A stretch of 64,000 bases of DNA from Phormidesmis sp963789215 (lineage in GTDB: Bacteria; Cyanobacteriota; Cyanobacteriia; Phormidesmidales; Phormidesmidaceae), in NCBI GenBank assembly GCA_963789215.1, contig CAWBJY010000013.1, forward strand, positions 289,034 through 353,033, written 5' to 3'. Both the position numbers and the translations under genes were made by a program. Numbering within the stretch: the stretch's first letter is position 1; each line of letters starts with the position of its first letter. Under the pieces are notes generated by a model, which was given only the letters and a program-made list of their open reading frames with translations, was not told the origin of the DNA and made no database searches. This document shows, piece after piece, positions 60,861 to 64,000 of this stretch.

Positions 60861-60882
60861 GGATAGGCAAAATGCCTGTCCT
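60861..60882. repeat. Small palindrome in the rplJ-rplL gap
   Basis: GGATAGGCA (60861-60869) pairs with TGCCTGTCC (60874-60882), with one wobble and a short A-rich loop. It shares GGATAGGC and AATGCC with the palindrome at 51328-51384. Such GGACAGGC/GCCTGTCC palindromes occur as dispersed repeats in cyanobacteria. Confidence 0.7.
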
Positions 60883-60895
60883 CTTCTCCAGAGAC

Positions 60896-61423
60896 CTACT
60901 CTTCGCCCTTCTCGGCATAAGCCTTGATACCGCGACCAATCGAAGACGGAACTTCTTTGATGCCCAAGGCAAGCTTGGTAGCCACCGCATTGATGCCAAT
61001 CGCAATTTTTGCGTACAGCTCGTCCTTCGTCGGCAAATCAGCTAACGCCTCAGCGTCCTTTTGACCTAGCAGTTTGCCTTCTAGCACGCCGCCGATTAGC
61101 TCAGTCTTTTTCGTATCTTTCTGAAACTTCTTGTACGCCTTAACCGCAGAGCCAATGTCCTCTTTAGTCAGCAGTACTGCCGAAGTTCCCGTTAGCAAAG
61201 ACTCAAGTGCCTGCCACTGCTCTTGACCATCGATTGCCCGCTTCATCAGCGTATTCTTCGAGATCTTACAAACGGCGTCAGTCTCTCTCAAGCGGTTGCG
61301 CAAATCACCAATTTGAGCGACAGAAAGACCTTTGTAATCAATTACAAAAGCAGATTCCGCCTGACTCAACGTCGCCTTAAGATCTTCAACGATCTCTTTT
61401 TTATCTCCTAGCGTTCTTCCCAT
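60896..61423 (-). CDS. rplJ: 50S ribosomal protein L10
   Basis: 175 residues with the L10 pattern MGRTLGDKKEIVEDLKATLS, FVIDYKGLSVAQIGDLRNRL and KISKNTLMKRAID. L10 anchors L7/L12 dimers at the stalk base and represses its own mRNA through the leader. GGAGGT lies just before the ATG. The leader with its attenuator is in the 335-bp gap upstream. Confidence 0.97.
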   Translation of the reverse strand: MGRTLGDKKEIVEDLKATLSQAESAFVIDYKGLSVAQIGDLRNRLRETDAVCKISKNTLMKRAIDGQEQWQALESLLTGTSAVLLTKEDIGSAVKAYKKFQKDTKKTELIGGVLEGKLLGQKDAEALADLPTKDELYAKIAIGINAVATKLALGIKEVPSSIGRGIKAYAEKGEE

Positions 61424-61480
61424 TCTTTTTCACCTCCTTTTTATTTAGATTTTTACCCTCAACCTTGAATCAAGACCATT

Positions 61481-61510
61481 AAAAAGCCTCGATCCAAACC
61501 AGATCGAGGC
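61481..61510 (-). terminator. Attenuator-type terminator before rplJ
   Basis: On the minus strand GCCTCGATC (61510-61502) pairs perfectly with GATCGAGGC (61494-61486), followed by five T (61485-61481). It stands 57 bp upstream of the rplJ start, inside the operon, and so should lower or regulate read-through from rplA into rplJL. Confidence 0.88.
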
Positions 61511-61645
61511 AAACGTATCGAAGCGTTGTTGGCACCTGTCCAAACAGCTCGTCAAACGCAACCTCGGTAGGAAATTAAGCGGTGGCTCTATTCAATAACG
61601 AAAGGAACCACTGCACCCACTGTCTCTGGCAGCTTTATTCAGTTT
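61511..61645 (-). promoter_or_regulatory. Ribosomal protein L10 leader
   Basis: On the minus strand the segment AGAGACAGTGGGTGC (near 61628-61614) and the later CTTAATTTCCTACCGAGGT (61580-61562) correspond to the two conserved parts of the L10 leader (kink-turn and L10 site), as in the rplJL leader of Bacillus. They are separated by a variable stem. The attenuator follows directly. So rplJL is probably controlled by L10-L12 binding to this leader. Confidence 0.75.
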
Positions 61646-61758
61646 TGGGCTTAGATTGTAGCTAAATCGACATCGTTATTAAAAACGGCAGTGAACTTAT
61701 ATCACCCCGGTCGATTAGCTCAAATCGCGCTTAAGCATCATAACCGAAAGCGGGGTCA

Positions 61759-62484
61759 CTAGCTAGCTTCTTGTATTTCATCTAGCTTCAGGTCGCGCAG
61801 CGCCTGTACGTCTACCGAAATAGAAGGGCCCATTGTCGATGAAATTGAAACCGTTCGCCAGAAGCGACCCTTCGCACCAGACGGACGATTGCGATCAATT
61901 GTCTCCTGCAGTGCCTTCAGGTTCTCCAGAAGATCTGCGGGTTCAAACGACACCTTGCCGAACATCACGTGAACAATGCCCGCTTTATCTGCACGAAACT
62001 CAAGCTTACCAGCCTTAAATGCCTGAATCGCATCGCCCAAGTCAAAAGTAACCGTACCGCCTTTAGGTGAGGGCATCAGGCCCCGTGGACCCAGTACACG
62101 GCCGAGCTTAGCTACTTTAGGCATCATGTCCGGCGTCGCCACCAGCACGTCAAAGTCCATCATGCCCTTACTAATTTCTTCAATCAGTTCTTCAGAGCCA
62201 GACATATCAGCCCCGGCTTCGCTAGCTTCGTTCACCTTCTCGCCGCGAGCGATCACCGCAACTCGCACGTCTTGACCGGTGCCCTTAGGTAGCGCCACCG
62301 TCGTACGAATCTGCTGGTCGGTGTATTTCGGATCGATGCCGAGGCGAATATGCGCTTCTGCCGACTCGACAAACTTTGCAGTTGCCGTATCTTTGAGCAG
62401 CGTGACGGCTTCTAGAGGCTGATAGTCGCGATCGCTATCTATCTTCTCGTACAGCGCTCTCATTCGCTTAGAAACTTTTGCCAT
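61759..62484 (-). CDS. rplA: 50S ribosomal protein L1
   Basis: 241 residues with all L1 hallmarks: KRMRALYEKIDSDRDYQPLE, FVESAEAHIRLGIDPKYTDQ, KLGRVLGPRGLMPSPKGGTV. L1 binds the 23S rRNA L1 stalk and helps release the E-site tRNA. It follows rplK after 85 bp. Confidence 0.97.
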   Translation of the reverse strand: MAKVSKRMRALYEKIDSDRDYQPLEAVTLLKDTATAKFVESAEAHIRLGIDPKYTDQQIRTTVALPKGTGQDVRVAVIARGEKVNEASEAGADMSGSEELIEEISKGMMDFDVLVATPDMMPKVAKLGRVLGPRGLMPSPKGGTVTFDLGDAIQAFKAGKLEFRADKAGIVHVMFGKVSFEPADLLENLKALQETIDRNRPSGAKGRFWRTVSISSTMGPSISVDVQALRDLKLDEIQEAS

Positions 62485-62569
62485 TTTCTTTCCGGGGTTC
62501 TATAGCGAGGCATTACCCTCTCCCCCAATAATGTTTGTTTACTTAATGTTCAACGAATGCCTAGCGGAC

Positions 62570-62995
62570 TTAACCCGCCACTTCAACGCCCATATTGCGC
62601 GCCGTGCCTTCGATAATATTCATCGCCATCTCAATGTCATTTGCATTGAGGTCAGGCATTTTGGTTTCAGCAATTTCCTTTAGCTGAGCGCGGGTGATAG
62701 ACCCTACCTTCTCAAGCTTAGGATTGCCCGAACCCTTCTCAATCTTCGCCGCCTTCTTGATCAAAACCGAAGCGGGTGGCGTCTTGAGAATAAACGTGAA
62801 GCTTCTATCTTCAAAGACAGAAATTTCAACCGGAACAATTAAACCTGCTTTGTCAGACGTTCTGGCGTTGTAGTCCTTACAAAACGCCATGATGTTGACA
62901 CCATGCTGACCCAAAGCTGGGCCAATTGGTGGGGCAGGGTTCGCTTTGCCAGCGGGAATCGCTAGCTTAATGAGCGCAACTACCTTCTTTGCCAT
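62570..62995 (-). CDS. rplK: 50S ribosomal protein L11
   Basis: 141 residues: KKVVALIKLAIPAGKANPAP, PIGPALGQHGVNIMAFCKDY, and the C-terminal rRNA-binding domain with GSITRAQLKEIAETKMPDLN. L11 forms the GTPase-associated centre. The gap of 249 bp to nusG has no recognised element but could contain a promoter. Confidence 0.97.
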   Translation of the reverse strand: MAKKVVALIKLAIPAGKANPAPPIGPALGQHGVNIMAFCKDYNARTSDKAGLIVPVEISVFEDRSFTFILKTPPASVLIKKAAKIEKGSGNPKLEKVGSITRAQLKEIAETKMPDLNANDIEMAMNIIEGTARNMGVEVAG

Positions 62996-63244
62996 TGATT
63001 AACTCTTACTAATGAACTCTTTCTCTTTTGTAAATCGGGCTACTCCGGGCTATTTATGAAGCAGAGCCTAGAGCAGAGCTATAGACCTACGACTGCGCTC
63101 AGCCCTCAGGCAAGTGGCAAACAGTATCGCTCCCGACTTCCCAGCATATCTCTAAAAGTCAGTTCAGCCTAGTACAGACTTCTTCGATTCTTCGAGAAAG
63201 CTATGCACTCGCCGACTGTTCTTACTATTCCTGTGCGATCGCAG

Positions 63245-63898
63245 CTAACTTTCCTTCTTCACCTGATTAAACTCAAGCTCTACCGGTGTGTCGCGCCCAA
63301 AAATAGACAGCAGCGCCTTCAGCTTGCTCCGCTCCGGACTCACGTCAATCACTTCGCCTTCAAAGTCCTTAAACGGCCCAGAAAGCACCGTAATCTTATC
63401 GCCAGCAGCCATATCGATTTTAACAACCGGAGCCTGCTCTTGAGTCTGCTTAAAGATTCGCTTTACTTCACCAGGACTCAGCGGCATCGGCTTTACGTGG
63501 CCGCGTCCACGACCCTGCGCCCGCCTCTGCTCCGCACCTACAAAGTTGATGACGTGCGGCGTGTTTTTTACCACCTGCCAGGCATCGTCATCTTCTATCG
63601 TCATGCGGATCAGCACGTATCCCGGAAACACCTTCTCATCGACGTTTTGCCGAGTGCCATCTTTGCGCATCTTGACCGCAGGCGTCTGAGGAATTTCTAC
63701 ATCCAAAATAGACGTCGCCAGATCAAAAGTCTTCACGCGCTGCTCTAGCGTCAGCTTTACTTTCTTTTCGCAGCCCGAAGCAACCTGCACGGCATACCAT
63801 CTAGCCCGTTTCTTTTTCTCCGGCTTTTCTTCCGGCTGTTCCTCATCGTCTTGCAGGTCTTCCTGCTCTTCTGTGTAGTTCGATTCGTCAGTAGTCAT
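63245..63898 (-). CDS. nusG: Transcription termination/antitermination factor NusG
   Basis: 217 residues. An acidic extension (about 1-30, EEQEDLQDDEEQPEEKPEK) precedes the NGN domain (RARWYAVQVASGCEKKVKLT, FPGYVLIRM) and the KOW domain (GDKITVLSGPFKDFEGEVID). NusG binds RNA polymerase and links it with Rho or the ribosome. The start lies 18 bp after secE. Confidence 0.96.
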   Translation of the reverse strand: MTTDESNYTEEQEDLQDDEEQPEEKPEKKKRARWYAVQVASGCEKKVKLTLEQRVKTFDLATSILDVEIPQTPAVKMRKDGTRQNVDEKVFPGYVLIRMTIEDDDAWQVVKNTPHVINFVGAEQRRAQGRGRGHVKPMPLSPGEVKRIFKQTQEQAPVVKIDMAAGDKITVLSGPFKDFEGEVIDVSPERSKLKALLSIFGRDTPVELEFNQVKKES

Positions 63899-63916
63899 AG
63901 CTTTAAAAAAACCAGG

Positions 63917-64000
63917 CTAAAAAACCTGTCTAGACGCCCAGCCAAATAGCTTATCGATGAAGAAAATCAGCGTTGCCGACAGACTCACCATCAAAATAAC
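63917..64000 (-). CDS. secE: Preprotein translocase subunit SecE, C-terminal part
   Basis: The last 27 codons and stop of a gene that begins beyond the window. The hydrophobic end VILMVSLSATLIFFIDKLFG followed by WASRQVF fits the single transmembrane helix of short SecE proteins. The position directly upstream of nusG is the usual one. Confidence 0.9.
   Translation of the reverse strand, partial: VILMVSLSATLIFFIDKLFGWASRQVF

Overview
The window looks like a piece of a cyanobacterial chromosome. Evidence read directly: the HIP1 octamer GCGATCGC recurs in coding and non-coding DNA; there is a cytochrome c6 gene (petJ), a lipoprotein of the PsbP/CyanoP family, a UPF0182 membrane protein, pentapeptide-repeat and J-domain proteins of cyanobacterial style, and the block secE-nusG-rplK-rplA-rplJ-rplL. 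A vanadium-dependent haloperoxidase and sugar-decorating genes suggest a marine or mat-forming filamentous lineage (Leptolyngbya-like), but this placement is an inference. No tRNA, rRNA, CRISPR array, prophage or intact insertion sequence was found.

Layout. 1-5.6 kb: a partial SWIM zinc-finger gene, aspartate ammonia-lyase, a TPR protein, an XPB-like DECH helicase and a sulfotransferase. 5.8-11 kb: a small secreted Met/Ser/Pro/Thr-rich protein; an overlapping pair made of a membrane coiled-coil protein with 29-residue repeats and a TPR protein; a free-standing SagB/ThcOx-type oxidoreductase. 11.1-14.2 kb: two PRC-barrel/DUF2382 stress-type proteins around a small membrane protein. 14.3-16.2 kb: a LuxR-type regulator with a degenerate receiver, directly downstream of an HtrA-like protein whose catalytic His and Ser are both replaced. 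16.3-22.6 kb: CyanoP, Maf, UPF0182, a SnoaL-like protein, DUF4399 and a small membrane protein. 23-30 kb: glgX, petJ, a peptide-type ABC binding protein, a J-domain/pentapeptide fusion and DUF2294. 30-34 kb: a zinc/manganese ABC importer operon ending in an ABM-domain gene. 34-41 kb: a J-domain/TPR membrane protein, vanadium haloperoxidase, infC (start codon AUC), a PlsC-like acyltransferase and a DUF5673-like membrane protein. 41.5-46.4 kb: a CAP-domain protein, a GH13 alpha-glucosidase and a VanZ/LamG protein. 46.7-58.7 kb: a surface-sugar cluster (rfbF, an SDR, three zinc-binding-type methyltransferases), a beta-phosphoglucomutase-like HAD with a GH65 phosphorylase, a GT-C-like membrane protein and TlyA. 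59-64 kb: CheR and the ribosomal-protein/nusG/secE operon, with an L10 leader and attenuator before rplJ.

How the genes work together. Carbohydrate metabolism is a theme: glycogen debranching, GH13, GH65 plus beta-PGM, and CDP-sugar synthesis with methylation for surface polysaccharide. A second theme is envelope and stress functions. The most unusual items are the pseudo-protease/pseudo-receiver pair, the 29-residue-repeat coiled-coil protein overlapping a TPR gene, the J-domain/disordered/pentapeptide fusion, the AUC start of infC, a haloperoxidase with Ser replaced by Ala in its vanadate-binding loop, and many short two- or three-copy tandem duplications close to gene ends.
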